A DNA stretch of 64,000 bases from Agrobacterium rosae (GTDB taxonomy: Bacteria > Pseudomonadota > Alphaproteobacteria > Rhizobiales > Rhizobiaceae). Positions 8,738-17,671 of the stretch are shown in pieces (position 1 is the stretch's first letter; each line of letters starts with the position of its first letter). The position numbers and the translations under genes are program-made. The DNA is taken from positions 552,572 to 616,571 of the forward strand of contig NZ_NXEJ01000002.1 in the NCBI RefSeq assembly GCF_002915175.1. Direction: 5' to 3'. The notes beneath the pieces are model-generated. The model did no database searches. It had not been told where the DNA came from and saw nothing but the letters and a program-made list of their open reading frames with translations.

Positions 8738-8755
8738 GCGGTTCATCCGCTTTTT
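8738..8755 (+). terminator. Attenuator-like hairpin after the leader ORF
   Basis: GCGG (8738-8741) pairs with CCGC (8747-8750) around a 5-base loop and is followed directly by TTTTT (8751-8755). The stem is short, so termination would be weak. A second structure downstream (GGCCAT 8783-8788 with ATGGCC 8807-8812, or alternatively TCCATG 8790-8795 with CATGGA 8812-8817) precedes another T run at 8820-8825. The two downstream pairings exclude each other, as expected for a switch. Confidence 0.4.
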
Positions 8756-8870
8756 CATTTTAATTCGTCATGTGGCTGTTGCGGCCATATCCATGTTATT
8801 CCCGTGATGGCCATGGACGTTTTTTGTCCCCGTGCTGCTCTTTCGGGATCATTATGTCCGGAGCTTGGCC

Positions 8871-10727
8871 ATGTTCGGCTGGTTTGAAAAACGTCTCGAT
8901 CCATTTCCCGCATCCACGCCTGTCGTGCCGCCCAACAAGCTTTTGCCGTTCATGTGGCACTATGTCAAACCGGCGGCACCATGGTTGCTGCTGCTGGGCC
9001 TGATGTCCATGGGCATCGCGGTTGCCGAAGTGATGCTCTATCAGTTCCTTGGCAATATCGTGGACTGGCTGTCATCTGCAAACCGCGAGACGTTCCTTCA
9101 GGATGAAGGCTGGCATCTCGTCGTCATGGCGGCCATCGTGCTGGTGGCTCTGCCGTTGATGGGCTCCATCCACACCATGACGATGCACCAGACGCTGGCT
9201 GGAAACTTCGGCATGATTGCCCGCTGGCACATGCACCGCTTTCTGCTGCGCCATTCCATGACCTTTTTCGCCAACGAGTTTGCGGGCCGCGTTTCCACGA
9301 AGGTCATGCAGACTGCGCTGTCCATTCGCGAAGTGGCGCTGAAGATCATCGATGTGTTCGTTTATGCCATCAGCTTCGTTTTCTCGATGCTGTTCATGGT
9401 TGCGGCGGCGGATTGGCGACTGGTTATTCCGCTGGTGGTCTGGCTGTCCATTTATATCGCGATTCTGACCTATTTCGTCCCGAAACTCGGTCGCCTCGCC
9501 AGCGAGCAGGCGGATGCGCGTTCGTTGATGACAGGTCGTATCGTGGACAGTTACACCAACATCGCCACGATCAAGCTGTTTTCCCATGCGGGCCGTGAAG
9601 AGGTCTATGCACGTGAAGGCATGAATGTGTTTCTGAACACCGTTCACCGGCAGATGCGCAAGATTTCCGCCTTCAACATCGCCATTGATATCAACAATGC
9701 GCTGGTCATGTTCTCGACGACATCGCTTGGCCTTTATTTCTGGCTGACAGGGTCGGTTACGGTCGGTGCTCTGGCTGTGGCCATCGGCCTGTCCATGCGT
9801 GTCAACGGCATGTCGCAGTGGATCATGTGGGAAGTCACTTCGCTGTTTGAAAACATCGGCACGGTCTATGACGGCATGAGCATGATGACCAAACCACATG
9901 ACATCGTCGATGAGGTTGACGCACCGGCTCTCTCTGCACCCAAGGGTGAAATCCACTTCGATGACATCCGCTTCCACTATGGAAAAAACAAGGGTGTTAT
10001 CGAGGGACTGTCTCTCGATATCAAACCCGGTGAGAAGGTCGGTCTCGTCGGCCGTTCCGGTGCGGGCAAGACGACGCTGATGAACCTGCTCTTGCGGTTC
10101 TACGACCTGGAATCGGGCAAAATCCGCATCGACGGTCAGGATATTTCCACCGTTTCGCAGGATAGTCTGCGCTCGCTGATCGGCGTGGTGACACAGGATA
10201 CGTCGCTGCTCCATCGTACCATCCGCGATAACATCGCCTACGGTCATCCGGGCGCGACGGACGAGGAGATCATCGCCGCGGCAAAGCGTGCCAATGCCTG
10301 GGACTTCATCGAAACGCTCGTGGACATGCATGGCCGCAAGGGGCTGGATGCTCAGGTCGGTGAGCGCGGCGTGAAGCTGTCCGGCGGCCAGCGCCAACGC
10401 ATTTCCATCGCTCGCGTGTTCCTGAAAAACGCACCGATCCTCATTCTCGATGAGGCAACGTCTGCGCTGGACTCCGAGGTTGAGGCCGCCATTCAGGAAA
10501 ACCTGTTTGCGCTGATGGAAGGCAAAACCGTCATCGCAATCGCCCACCGTCTTTCAACACTGACCGAGATGGATCGCCTGATCGTTCTCGACATGGGCAA
10601 GATCGTCGAGGCCGGGACACACACTGAACTGGTGGAACAGGGCGGTATCTATGCCGATCTGTGGCTACGCCAGTCCGGCGGGTTTATTGCGGATGAAGAA
10701 CCCGAGATGAAGGCGGCAGGGGAGTAG
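8871..10727 (+). CDS. ABC exporter, fused membrane and ATPase half-transporter (first of pair)
   Basis: MsbA-like half-transporter of 618 residues: an N-terminal six-helix membrane domain (about residues 25-310) and a C-terminal nucleotide-binding domain. Walker A is GRSGAGKTT, the Q-loop is VTQDTSLLH, the signature is LSGGQRQR, Walker B is ILILDEATSALD and the switch is AHRLST, so the ATPase looks fully active. The ATG at 8871 is preceded by GGAG; an in-frame GTG lies at 8832. A very similar half-transporter follows at 10973, so a heterodimer is possible, though both ATPase sites look complete and homodimers cannot be excluded. Substrate is unknown. Expression may be controlled by the upstream leader. 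Confidence 0.9.
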   Translation: MFGWFEKRLDPFPASTPVVPPNKLLPFMWHYVKPAAPWLLLLGLMSMGIAVAEVMLYQFLGNIVDWLSSANRETFLQDEGWHLVVMAAIVLVALPLMGSIHTMTMHQTLAGNFGMIARWHMHRFLLRHSMTFFANEFAGRVSTKVMQTALSIREVALKIIDVFVYAISFVFSMLFMVAAADWRLVIPLVVWLSIYIAILTYFVPKLGRLASEQADARSLMTGRIVDSYTNIATIKLFSHAGREEVYAREGMNVFLNTVHRQMRKISAFNIAIDINNALVMFSTTSLGLYFWLTGSVTVGALAVAIGLSMRVNGMSQWIMWEVTSLFENIGTVYDGMSMMTKPHDIVDEVDAPALSAPKGEIHFDDIRFHYGKNKGVIEGLSLDIKPGEKVGLVGRSGAGKTTLMNLLLRFYDLESGKIRIDGQDISTVSQDSLRSLIGVVTQDTSLLHRTIRDNIAYGHPGATDEEIIAAAKRANAWDFIETLVDMHGRKGLDAQVGERGVKLSGGQRQRISIARVFLKNAPILILDEATSALDSEVEAAIQENLFALMEGKTVIAIAHRLSTLTEMDRLIVLDMGKIVEAGTHTELVEQGGIYADLWLRQSGGFIADEEPEMKAAGE

Positions 10728-10745
10728 GTTTCAGTCGCTCGTATT

Positions 10746-10859
10746 CCGTCACCCCGCACTTGATGCGGGGTCCAGTTCGATCAAGTCCTTGATCGATAAA
10801 GACTCTTTCGGGCCGCAGACGCGACGCTGCTGGGACCCGGCTCAAGGCCGGGGTGACGG
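10746..10859. repeat. Intergenic palindromic repeat, family 2, copy A
   Basis: A 114-base element with an 11-base perfect terminal inverted repeat (CCGTCACCCCG at 10746-10756 and CGGGGTGACGG at 10849-10859). Inside are the stem CCCCGCA..TGCGGGG and the dyad GATCAAGTCCTTGATC. A second copy lies at 51792-51904. The element separates the two ABC exporter genes and resembles rhizobial intergenic mosaic palindromes. Confidence 0.85.
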
Positions 10860-10920
10860 AGGCTGTGGTCTTTGTCAGCGAGAGCATTTCTGGACGTTTC
10901 GCCTGCGACTATTACCAAAA

Positions 10921-10926
10921 TATAAT
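10921..10926 (+). promoter_or_regulatory. Possible -10 box of the second ABC exporter
   Basis: A perfect TATAAT stands 46 bases before the ATG, in the gap created by the palindromic repeat. No good -35 box is visible at the right distance. It would give the second exporter gene its own promoter in addition to read-through from the first. Confidence 0.3.
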
Positions 10927-10972
10927 CTCACCGCCGCTTTGCCCGTCTCCTGATTCCGCTTATACCGAAATC

Positions 10973-12844
10973 ATGGTCATCACCCGTATTTTTCGTTTTT
11001 TTGAGAACTGGATCAAGCCCTTCGACCGCAAGGACGATTTGAGGCCGCCGCAGGATACTTTCGCGTTTATCTGGTTCTACCTTTCGCAGGCAAAGACGCC
11101 TTTCTTCGCCATGCTTGTTCTGGGTGGCATGACGGCGGCTATCGAGGCGGCGTTGTTCTGGTTCGTCGGGCGGCTGGTGGATATTCTTGCTACTGTCAAG
11201 CCGGGTGAGGGCTGGGCGGGGCTGATTGCTGGCCACGGCTACGAACTATTGGGCATGCTGGTTCTGATCGCCGTCGTGCGGTTCCTCATCACCATGATAA
11301 CGGCGCTGGTGGATCAGCAGGTCATTACGCCCGGTTTTTACAATCTCGTGCGCTGGCAGTCCTACATGCACGTGGCGCGGCAATCGCTGACCTTTTTCCA
11401 GAACGACTTTTCCGGACGTATCGTCACCAAGGTCTGGTCTGGCGGGCAGGCGGCGGGTGATCTTGTTACGTCGCTGATGGAAAGTGTGTGGTTCGTCGGC
11501 ATTTATTCCGTATCGATGCTGTTTCTGATCGGTGGGCTGGACTGGCGTCTGGCCGTGGTGGTTCTGGTCTGGGTCGGCGTATTCTCACTGCTCGCGCGCT
11601 ATTTCGTGCCGCGCATCAGGAAACATTCCCGTGAGACGGCAGAGGCCGCCTCCATGCTGTCTGGCCGCATGGTCGATGCCTATAGCAATATTCAGACGCT
11701 GCGGCTGTTCGGGCGTGACGATGCCAATGATCGTTATATGCGGCAGGGTTTCGATACGTTCCAGAGCACGACCATGATGTTCACGCGCTTCATAACAGGC
11801 GTGCGGGCATCGATGGCGCTGCTATCAGGCATCATGATCACATCCATGGCCGCTCTCTGCATCGATCTGTGGCTTTCCGGCAAGATCAGTTCCGGCGCGG
11901 TCGCCTTTACGCTGGCGCTGGTTCTGCGGCTGAATTTTCTGCTGGGCCGCCTGATGACACAGTTCAACGGCATCATGCGCAACTTCGGCACCGTGCAGAA
12001 CGCTGCCGAGCTGATTTCGCAGCCGATCAATCTTGTGGACGTACCCGGCGCACCGGCGCTGGTCGTCTCCAAGCCCGGCATCCGCTACGAGGATGTCAGT
12101 TTTCATTATGGACGTGCCGAGGGTGTGATCGATCATCTGAGCCTCGATATTCAGCCTGGTGAAAAGGTTGGTATCGTCGGGCGTTCTGGCGCTGGTAAAT
12201 CCACGCTCGTCAATCTGCTGTTGCGATTCTACGATGTCGAGAAGGGCCGTATTCTCATAGACGGTCAGGATATCGCCAAGGTCAGCCAGGAAACGTTGCG
12301 CGCGCACATCGGCATGGTCACGCAGGATACCTCGCTGCTGCATCGTTCCATCCGCGATAACATCATGTTCGGGCGTGTGGATGCCAATGAAGAGCAATTG
12401 CTCGCGGCTATCAAACGCGCCAAAGCCGATGACTTTATCGAGCGGCTCGAGGACCAGCGTGGACGACGAGGGTTGGATGCGCATGTGGGCGAGCGTGGGG
12501 TGAAACTGTCCGGCGGCCAACGCCAGCGCATCGCCATTGCCCGCGTAATGCTGAAAGACGCGCCTATCCTGGTTCTGGACGAGGCGACATCGGCGCTGGA
12601 TTCTGAAGTCGAAGCTGCCATTCAGAGCAATCTGGATGAATTGATGCGCGGCAAGACGGTTCTGGCCATCGCGCACCGGTTATCCACGATCGCAGCGCTC
12701 GACCGCCTGATTATCATGGATGCCGGGCGGATCGTGGAGCAGGGTACGCATGGGCAGCTTATTGCCAGTGGCGGGCTCTATTCCGAGCTATGGACGCGGC
12801 AATCCGGCGGGTTTCTGTCCGCGGATGACGTCGCGCCGGTTTAA
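10973..12844 (+). CDS. ABC exporter, fused membrane and ATPase half-transporter (second of pair)
   Basis: A 623-residue MsbA-like half-transporter, close in sequence to its upstream neighbour throughout, most strongly in the ATPase domain. Walker A is GRSGAGKST, the Q-loop VTQDTSLLH, the signature LSGGQRQRIAIARV, Walker B ILVLDEATSALD and the switch AHRLST. The start at 10973 fits the neighbour's N-terminus; the longer frame upstream runs into a repeat element and is unlikely to be translated. The ribosome binding site is weak. The gene probably arose by tandem duplication and may form a heterodimer with its neighbour (inference). Its end overlaps the convergent EEP gene by 4 bases. Confidence 0.88.
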   Translation: MVITRIFRFFENWIKPFDRKDDLRPPQDTFAFIWFYLSQAKTPFFAMLVLGGMTAAIEAALFWFVGRLVDILATVKPGEGWAGLIAGHGYELLGMLVLIAVVRFLITMITALVDQQVITPGFYNLVRWQSYMHVARQSLTFFQNDFSGRIVTKVWSGGQAAGDLVTSLMESVWFVGIYSVSMLFLIGGLDWRLAVVVLVWVGVFSLLARYFVPRIRKHSRETAEAASMLSGRMVDAYSNIQTLRLFGRDDANDRYMRQGFDTFQSTTMMFTRFITGVRASMALLSGIMITSMAALCIDLWLSGKISSGAVAFTLALVLRLNFLLGRLMTQFNGIMRNFGTVQNAAELISQPINLVDVPGAPALVVSKPGIRYEDVSFHYGRAEGVIDHLSLDIQPGEKVGIVGRSGAGKSTLVNLLLRFYDVEKGRILIDGQDIAKVSQETLRAHIGMVTQDTSLLHRSIRDNIMFGRVDANEEQLLAAIKRAKADDFIERLEDQRGRRGLDAHVGERGVKLSGGQRQRIAIARVMLKDAPILVLDEATSALDSEVEAAIQSNLDELMRGKTVLAIAHRLSTIAALDRLIIMDAGRIVEQGTHGQLIASGGLYSELWTRQSGGFLSADDVAPV

Positions 12845-13827
12845 GGTGCCGCGATCACGAAATCGGCGACCAGCCCGTAATGGTTGGAACCGAGACTATC
12901 AGGCAGGCGCTCCAGCTTCATCAATACAGCCGGTTTTCTGGCAAAGATGTGGTCGATGGCAATGCCGAGTTGTTCCGCCTCAATGGGCCATGTGGCCGGT
13001 TCCCATGGTGCCTTCTTCAGGTCGGTCGCCAGCAGGAAGTCCTGCATATCAGGCGCAATGCTGGCAGAGTTGAAATCTCCGCCCAGGATGAGAGGCCCTG
13101 TAACAGATGAGAACGCTGACCGAATACGACCTAGCTCATTGCGGTGATATTCATCGAAATAGGGCTTTGCCAGATGTGCTGCTGCCAATGTCAGCGTCAC
13201 GCCGTCAACGTCAATAGTTGCCATGGCAAACCGTTCGCGGCTGACGTAGCTCAGGCTGCCGATGCGCGCAGCTTCAAGCGGTCGTTTCGACAGGATCAGC
13301 AAATCGCAGGATTGTGTACCCTGGCCGCAACCGATTCTGTAGGGGTAGGTCTGGCTCAGACGGGGTAAGACGCTCGTCAGCGCGGCTGCCTCCATGACGT
13401 AAACTGCGTCTGCGTTCGAAGCCAGGAGCGTGTCGGCTATTGATTCGGCATTCCGCGAATTTTCCATCAGCACGTTGAAAGAGAGCAGACGGAAAGGTTT
13501 GGACCCTGTTGGCGCAAATGCGTCCGTTACGAACTCCCGGTGCATATAAAGAGCATGTGCGCACAGCATCATTGCCCACACCAGTAGCACGATAAAGATG
13601 CGCGAGCGCAGGACGATGAGGCACAATAATGCGACGAAGGCGGCCAGAACGGCAATGTGGAGCTGGAAGCTGTTGACGAATGCCAAGAGCCAAAAATCCG
13701 CTACATATCGGATACTTATAACGAAAAGCGCAAGAAAAAGTGCAGTCGCTGCGACGCAGGCGAGCCTAGCTTTCAAAATCAAAACCTCGTGTATCAGCTC
13801 TCCCTTCCTTTGATTATCACGCGCCAA
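12841..13827 (-). CDS. Membrane-anchored endonuclease/exonuclease/phosphatase family protein
   Basis: About 320 residues. The first 100 contain three hydrophobic segments with a short connecting loop; the rest is an EEP fold with the expected motifs: FRLLSFNVLMEN near the start of the domain, LILGGDFNSA in the middle and a C-terminal GSNHYGLVADF (catalytic His). This is the architecture of the membrane EEP proteins often found in rhizobia; the substrate is unknown. The first possible start is TTG at 13827. A purine-rich ribosome binding site lies inside the first codons, so a TTG near 13776 could be the true start. It converges on the second ABC gene. Confidence 0.85.
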   Translation of the reverse strand: MARDNQRKGELIHEVLILKARLACVAATALFLALFVISIRYVADFWLLAFVNSFQLHIAVLAAFVALLCLIVLRSRIFIVLLVWAMMLCAHALYMHREFVTDAFAPTGSKPFRLLSFNVLMENSRNAESIADTLLASNADAVYVMEAAALTSVLPRLSQTYPYRIGCGQGTQSCDLLILSKRPLEAARIGSLSYVSRERFAMATIDVDGVTLTLAAAHLAKPYFDEYHRNELGRIRSAFSSVTGPLILGGDFNSASIAPDMQDFLLATDLKKAPWEPATWPIEAEQLGIAIDHIFARKPAVLMKLERLPDSLGSNHYGLVADFVIAAP

Positions 13828-13963
13828 TCGGCTTCACAATGTTGCAGGATGGACAGCTCGGTTGGAAAAGGCAGAGAAAAATGGCCTGCAAGGCAGAATT
13901 ACGGCAGCTTTGTGTGCTTTCCTCTTGCCAAGGTCCGGCATATTTTGCGATCAAGCAGAATAG

Positions 13964-13982
13964 GCGCGATTTATTGTCGCGC
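13964..13982. promoter_or_regulatory. Inverted repeat upstream of the bc1 operon
   Basis: GCGCGA-N7-TCGCGC lies 100 bases before the Rieske gene start, in the only intergenic gap from which the operon can be transcribed. It may be an operator or part of a leader stem. No regulator can be named from sequence alone. Confidence 0.3.
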
Positions 13983-14082
13983 ACTGACCCGGGACATGGG
14001 GGATTGAGTTTGTCCTGGATCAAAACAGAGCTGGAGGACTCATGCGACTTTCAACGAAATCAGCGCAGAGGATGGTGTAGCG

Positions 14083-14661
14083 GTGAGCGAGCACGTTAAT
14101 GATCATGACGCTACGGGTGAGCCAACCCGTCGCGATTTTCTTTATCTGGTGACCGGTATGGCAGGTGTCGTCGGCGCAGGTGCCGCCGTCTGGCCTTTCA
14201 TCGACCAGATGCGTCCCGACGCGTCCACGCTGGCGCTTGCCTCTATTGAGGTAAACGTGGCGAGTGTCGAGCCAGGCATGTCGCTTACCGTGAAGTGGCG
14301 CGGCAAGCCCATCTTCATCCGCAACCGCACACAAAAAGAAATCGATGAAGCAAACGCCGTTCAACTGACGGATCTGAAAGATCCGGTTGCGCGCAACGCC
14401 AACCTCGATGCCACAGCGCAGGCAACCGATGTTGACCGTTCTGCGGGTGCCGGCAAGGAAAACTGGATCGTCATGATCGGTTCCTGCACGCATCTGGGTT
14501 GTGTTCCGCTGGGTCAAGCCGGCGATTTCGGCGGGTGGTTCTGTCCCTGCCATGGCTCGCACTACGATACGGCGGGTCGCGTTCGCAAAGGTCCGGCGCC
14601 GGAAAACCTGCATATTCCGACCTTCGCATTCACATCCGATACCGTGATCAGAATCGGATAA
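14083..14661 (+). CDS. petA: Ubiquinol-cytochrome c reductase, Rieske iron-sulfur subunit
   Basis: The 2Fe-2S subunit of the respiratory bc1 complex, which passes electrons from ubiquinol to cytochrome c1. The cluster ligands are in CTHLGC (Cys135, His137) and CPCHGSHY (Cys154, His157), with the disulfide cysteines 140 and 156. The N-terminus carries a twin-arginine signal anchor ([11 protein letters not shown]) and one membrane helix. The length of 192 residues is normal. The start is GTG at 14083. It is first in a three-gene operon with cytochrome b 13 bases downstream and cytochrome c1. Confidence 0.97.
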   Translation: MSEHVNDHDATGEPTRRDFLYLVTGMAGVVGAGAAVWPFIDQMRPDASTLALASIEVNVASVEPGMSLTVKWRGKPIFIRNRTQKEIDEANAVQLTDLKDPVARNANLDATAQATDVDRSAGAGKENWIVMIGSCTHLGCVPLGQAGDFGGWFCPCHGSHYDTAGRVRKGPAPENLHIPTFAFTSDTVIRIG

Positions 14662-14674
14662 GGGGACATTTGAA

Positions 14675-15958
14675 ATGAGTGGTCATTCCAGTTACCAGCC
14701 CTCGACCGGTATCGAAAGATGGGTCGATTCTCGCCTGCCGCTGCCGCGCATGATTCATGACAGCTTCATATCCTATCCGGTACCGCGCAATCTGAACTAC
14801 GCTTACACGTTCGGTGCGATGCTCGCCGTCATGCTGATCGTGCAGATTCTGACCGGTGTCGTGCTGGCCATGCACTATGCCGCTGAAACGACGGTTGCCT
14901 TCAACTCCGTCGAAAAGATCATGCGTGACGTCAACCACGGTTGGCTGTTGCGCTATATGCACGCCAACGGCGCATCGTTCTTCTTCATTGCCGTTTATCT
15001 CCACATTGCCCGTGGCCTCTACTACGGTTCCTACAAGGCACCGCGCGAAATCCTCTGGATTCTCGGCTGCGTCATCTTCCTTCTGATGATGGCAACCGGC
15101 TTCATGGGTTACGTTCTGCCCTGGGGCCAGATGTCGTTCTGGGGTGCTACGGTTATCACCGGCTTCTTCACGGCCTTTCCAGGCATCGGTGAGTGGATCC
15201 AGCAGTTCCTGCTCGGTGGCTTTGCCGTTGACCAGCCAACTCTGAACCGCTTCTTTGCGCTTCACTATCTTCTGCCCTTCATGATCGTGGGTGTCGTTAT
15301 CCTCCACATCTGGGCGCTGCATGTCACAGGCCAGACGAACCCGACTGGCGTCGAAGTGAAGACCAAGACGGACACCGTTCCGTTCACGCCTTACGCAACG
15401 TTGAAGGATGCGCTTGGCGTTTCCGTCTTCCTGCTGTTCTACGCATATTTCGTATTCTACATGCCGAACTTCCTCGGTCACCCCGATAACTACATCATGG
15501 CCGACGCGTTGAAGACGCCTGCACACATCGTGCCGGAATGGTACTTCCTGCCGTTCTACGCCATGCTGCGCGCCATTACCTTCAATGTCGGCCCGATCGA
15601 CTCGAAGCTTGGTGGCGTTCTGGTGATGTTCGGTGCCATCGTGGTGCTGTTTTTCCTGCCTTGGCTGGACACGTCGAAGGTTCGCTCCGCTGTCTACCGT
15701 CCATGGTACAAGATGTTCTTCGCGATCTTCGTGGTGAACTCCATCATGCTCGGCTGGCTGGGTTCGCGCCCTGCGGAAGGCCTCTACGTTGCCCTGTCGC
15801 AGCTCGGAACGGTCTACTACTTCGGCTTCTTCCTGATCATCATGCCGCTTCTCGGTCTGTTTGAAACGCCAAGGCGTATTCCAAATTCCATCACCGAGGC
15901 TGTTCTGGAAAAGAACGGCAAGGCCGCTGCAGCCCCTGCGGCTGCGGTGAAGATATGA
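14675..15958 (+). CDS. petB: Cytochrome b of the bc1 complex
   Basis: The eight-helix membrane subunit that holds hemes bL and bH and both quinone sites. Visible family motifs include the heme-ligand helices ([21 protein letters not shown] and [18 protein letters not shown]), and the Qo-site [14 protein letters not shown]. The length is 427 residues, normal for the fused bacterial form. A ribosome binding site (AAGGGGA) precedes the ATG. The stop overlaps the first possible start of cytochrome c1 (ATGA). Confidence 0.98.
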   Translation: MSGHSSYQPSTGIERWVDSRLPLPRMIHDSFISYPVPRNLNYAYTFGAMLAVMLIVQILTGVVLAMHYAAETTVAFNSVEKIMRDVNHGWLLRYMHANGASFFFIAVYLHIARGLYYGSYKAPREILWILGCVIFLLMMATGFMGYVLPWGQMSFWGATVITGFFTAFPGIGEWIQQFLLGGFAVDQPTLNRFFALHYLLPFMIVGVVILHIWALHVTGQTNPTGVEVKTKTDTVPFTPYATLKDALGVSVFLLFYAYFVFYMPNFLGHPDNYIMADALKTPAHIVPEWYFLPFYAMLRAITFNVGPIDSKLGGVLVMFGAIVVLFFLPWLDTSKVRSAVYRPWYKMFFAIFVVNSIMLGWLGSRPAEGLYVALSQLGTVYYFGFFLIIMPLLGLFETPRRIPNSITEAVLEKNGKAAAAPAAAVKI

Positions 15959-15978
15959 GCGCGAGAGGGACGATTACA

Positions 15979-16866
15979 ATGAAAAAGCTTGTAACGAGCA
16001 TCGCGCTTATCGCTGTCATGGGTGGTTTCGGTTCTGCGGTTTCGGCGGCAGAGGAAGCCCATGATCTCAAGGCACAAACCGAACACGCAATTGCGGGCGG
16101 GCACTTCCCCATCCTCAAACCGCAAGAAGAAAAATGGTCTTTCGCAGGACCTTTCGGCAAATACGACAAGGGTCAGCTTCAGCGTGGATTGAAGATCTAC
16201 AAGGAAGTCTGTTCCGCCTGCCATTCGATGAACCTGGTTTCCTTCCGTACGCTGGAAGGTCTGGGTTACTCGGAAGATCAGGTGAAGGCCTTTGCCGCCG
16301 AATATGAAGTGCAGGATGGCCCGAACGCCGACGGCGAGATGTTCACGCGCAAGGCTGTTCCGTCCGATCATTTCCCGTCGCCTTACCCCAATAAGGAAGC
16401 GGCTGCGGCATCCAATGGCGGCGCTGCTCCACCGGATATGTCGCTTCTGGCCAAAGCCCGCGGCGTCGAACGTGGTTTTCCGCAGTTCGTGTTCGACATG
16501 ATCCCGTTTGTCGGCGGTTATCAGGAAGGTGGACCTGACTATATCCACGCCCTGCTGACCGGCTATCAGGATGCACCTGCTGGTATCGAAGTTGCCGAAG
16601 GTACGCACTTCAATCCACATTTCGGCAGCGCGATAGCACTCAAGATGGCGCCGCCGATCAGCAAGGATCAGGTGACCTACGATGATGGTACCCCGCAGAC
16701 GCTGGACCAGTATTCGCAGGACGTCTCGGCGTTCCTGATGTGGGCCGCAGAGCCGCACCTGGAAGAACGCAAGCGTACCGGTTTCATGGTCATGGTGTTT
16801 CTTTTGATCTTCACCGGGCTGATCTACCTGACGAAAAAGTCCGTATATTCCAGAAAAGAACACTGA
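15979..16866 (+). CDS. petC: Cytochrome c1 of the bc1 complex
   Basis: The heme c subunit that receives electrons from the Rieske protein. From the ATG at 15979 it has a signal peptide (MKKLVTSIALIAVMGGFGSA..), the heme motif CSACH at about residues 78-82, the methionine ligand in ALKMAPP, and a C-terminal membrane anchor followed by KKSVYSRKEH. Start choice: 15979 has AGAGGG just upstream and gives a normal signal peptide; an in-frame ATG at 15955 overlaps the petB stop and would add eight residues. A strong terminator follows the gene. Confidence 0.96.
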   Translation: MKKLVTSIALIAVMGGFGSAVSAAEEAHDLKAQTEHAIAGGHFPILKPQEEKWSFAGPFGKYDKGQLQRGLKIYKEVCSACHSMNLVSFRTLEGLGYSEDQVKAFAAEYEVQDGPNADGEMFTRKAVPSDHFPSPYPNKEAAAASNGGAAPPDMSLLAKARGVERGFPQFVFDMIPFVGGYQEGGPDYIHALLTGYQDAPAGIEVAEGTHFNPHFGSAIALKMAPPISKDQVTYDDGTPQTLDQYSQDVSAFLMWAAEPHLEERKRTGFMVMVFLLIFTGLIYLTKKSVYSRKEH

Positions 16867-16891
16867 TTGGTTCTATCAAAAGCCTGATACC

Positions 16892-16924
16892 AGCCCTCAC
16901 GGTTCATCCGTGGGGGCTTTTTGT
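16892..16924 (+). terminator. Rho-independent terminator of the bc1 operon
   Basis: An 11-base-pair stem (16892-16902 with 16908-16918, one G-T pair counted) closes a TTCAT loop and is followed by a T-rich run. It lies 26 bases after the petC stop codon. Confidence 0.9.
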
Positions 16925-17037
16925 TGTTTGGAAGCAGGCTCCCGCCTTGCATGGATGGGCATTTTCTATTGGTGCGCCTCGTGTGAGTTGATAAGGTCGC
17001 CCGACGTTCAATTCATTCAGAAACCATCGGACATTCC

Positions 17038-17580
17038 ATGACTGTTATTGCTTCGGAGCTTGCTGCTGCCATTCGCTCCATTCCCGATTATCCCAAGCCG
17101 GGGATCATCTTTCGCGACATCACCACGCTTCTCGGCAACCCACGGGCCTTTCGCCGTGCGGTGGACGAGTTGGTCCAGCCCTATGCGGGAACGAAGATCG
17201 ACAAGATTGCGGGCATGGAAGCGCGCGGCTTTATCCTGGGCGGCGCTGTCGCACACCAACTTTCCGCCGGTTTCGTGCCAATCCGCAAGAAGGGCAAGCT
17301 ACCGCACACCACCGTTCGCGTGGCTTACAGCCTTGAATATGGCGTGGACGAGATGGAGATGCATGTGGATGCCGTGCAGCCCGGTGAAAAAGTTATTCTG
17401 GTCGATGATCTGATCGCAACCGGCGGCACCGCAGAAGGTGCCGTGAAGTTGCTGCGCCAGATGGGTGCCGATATCGTTTCCGCCTGCTTCGTCATCGATC
17501 TGCCGGATCTGGGCGGTCGTAAGAAGCTGGAAGATCTCGGTGTGGAAGTGCGCACGCTGGTAGAATTTTCCGGGCACTGA
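17038..17580 (+). CDS. apt: Adenine phosphoribosyltransferase
   Basis: Salvages adenine to AMP using PRPP. The PRPP-binding motif is [14 protein letters not shown], and the N-terminal part [15 protein letters not shown] and [14 protein letters not shown] are typical. The length of 180 residues is normal. It follows the bc1 operon after a terminator, so it probably has its own promoter. Confidence 0.97.
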   Translation: MTVIASELAAAIRSIPDYPKPGIIFRDITTLLGNPRAFRRAVDELVQPYAGTKIDKIAGMEARGFILGGAVAHQLSAGFVPIRKKGKLPHTTVRVAYSLEYGVDEMEMHVDAVQPGEKVILVDDLIATGGTAEGAVKLLRQMGADIVSACFVIDLPDLGGRKKLEDLGVEVRTLVEFSGH

Positions 17581-17671
17581 CCCAAAGGCCGACCGGTCAC
17601 CCAAACTCAATGTATTGAGCCTATTGTGATGTCTTGCGAAGGCTCTTTAATCAACAGACGTCGGAGCCTTT

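Noticed and set aside
9072..10547. Long minus-strand open frame opposite the first ABC exporter
   Set aside because: Its translation is His/Arg/Gln rich and low in hydrophobic residues, with no motif; the plus strand encodes a complete ABC exporter. It is a shadow frame of high-GC coding sequence.
14648..16863. Minus-strand open frames opposite cytochrome b and c1
   Set aside because: Antisense shadows of the bc1 operon without ribosome binding sites or motifs.
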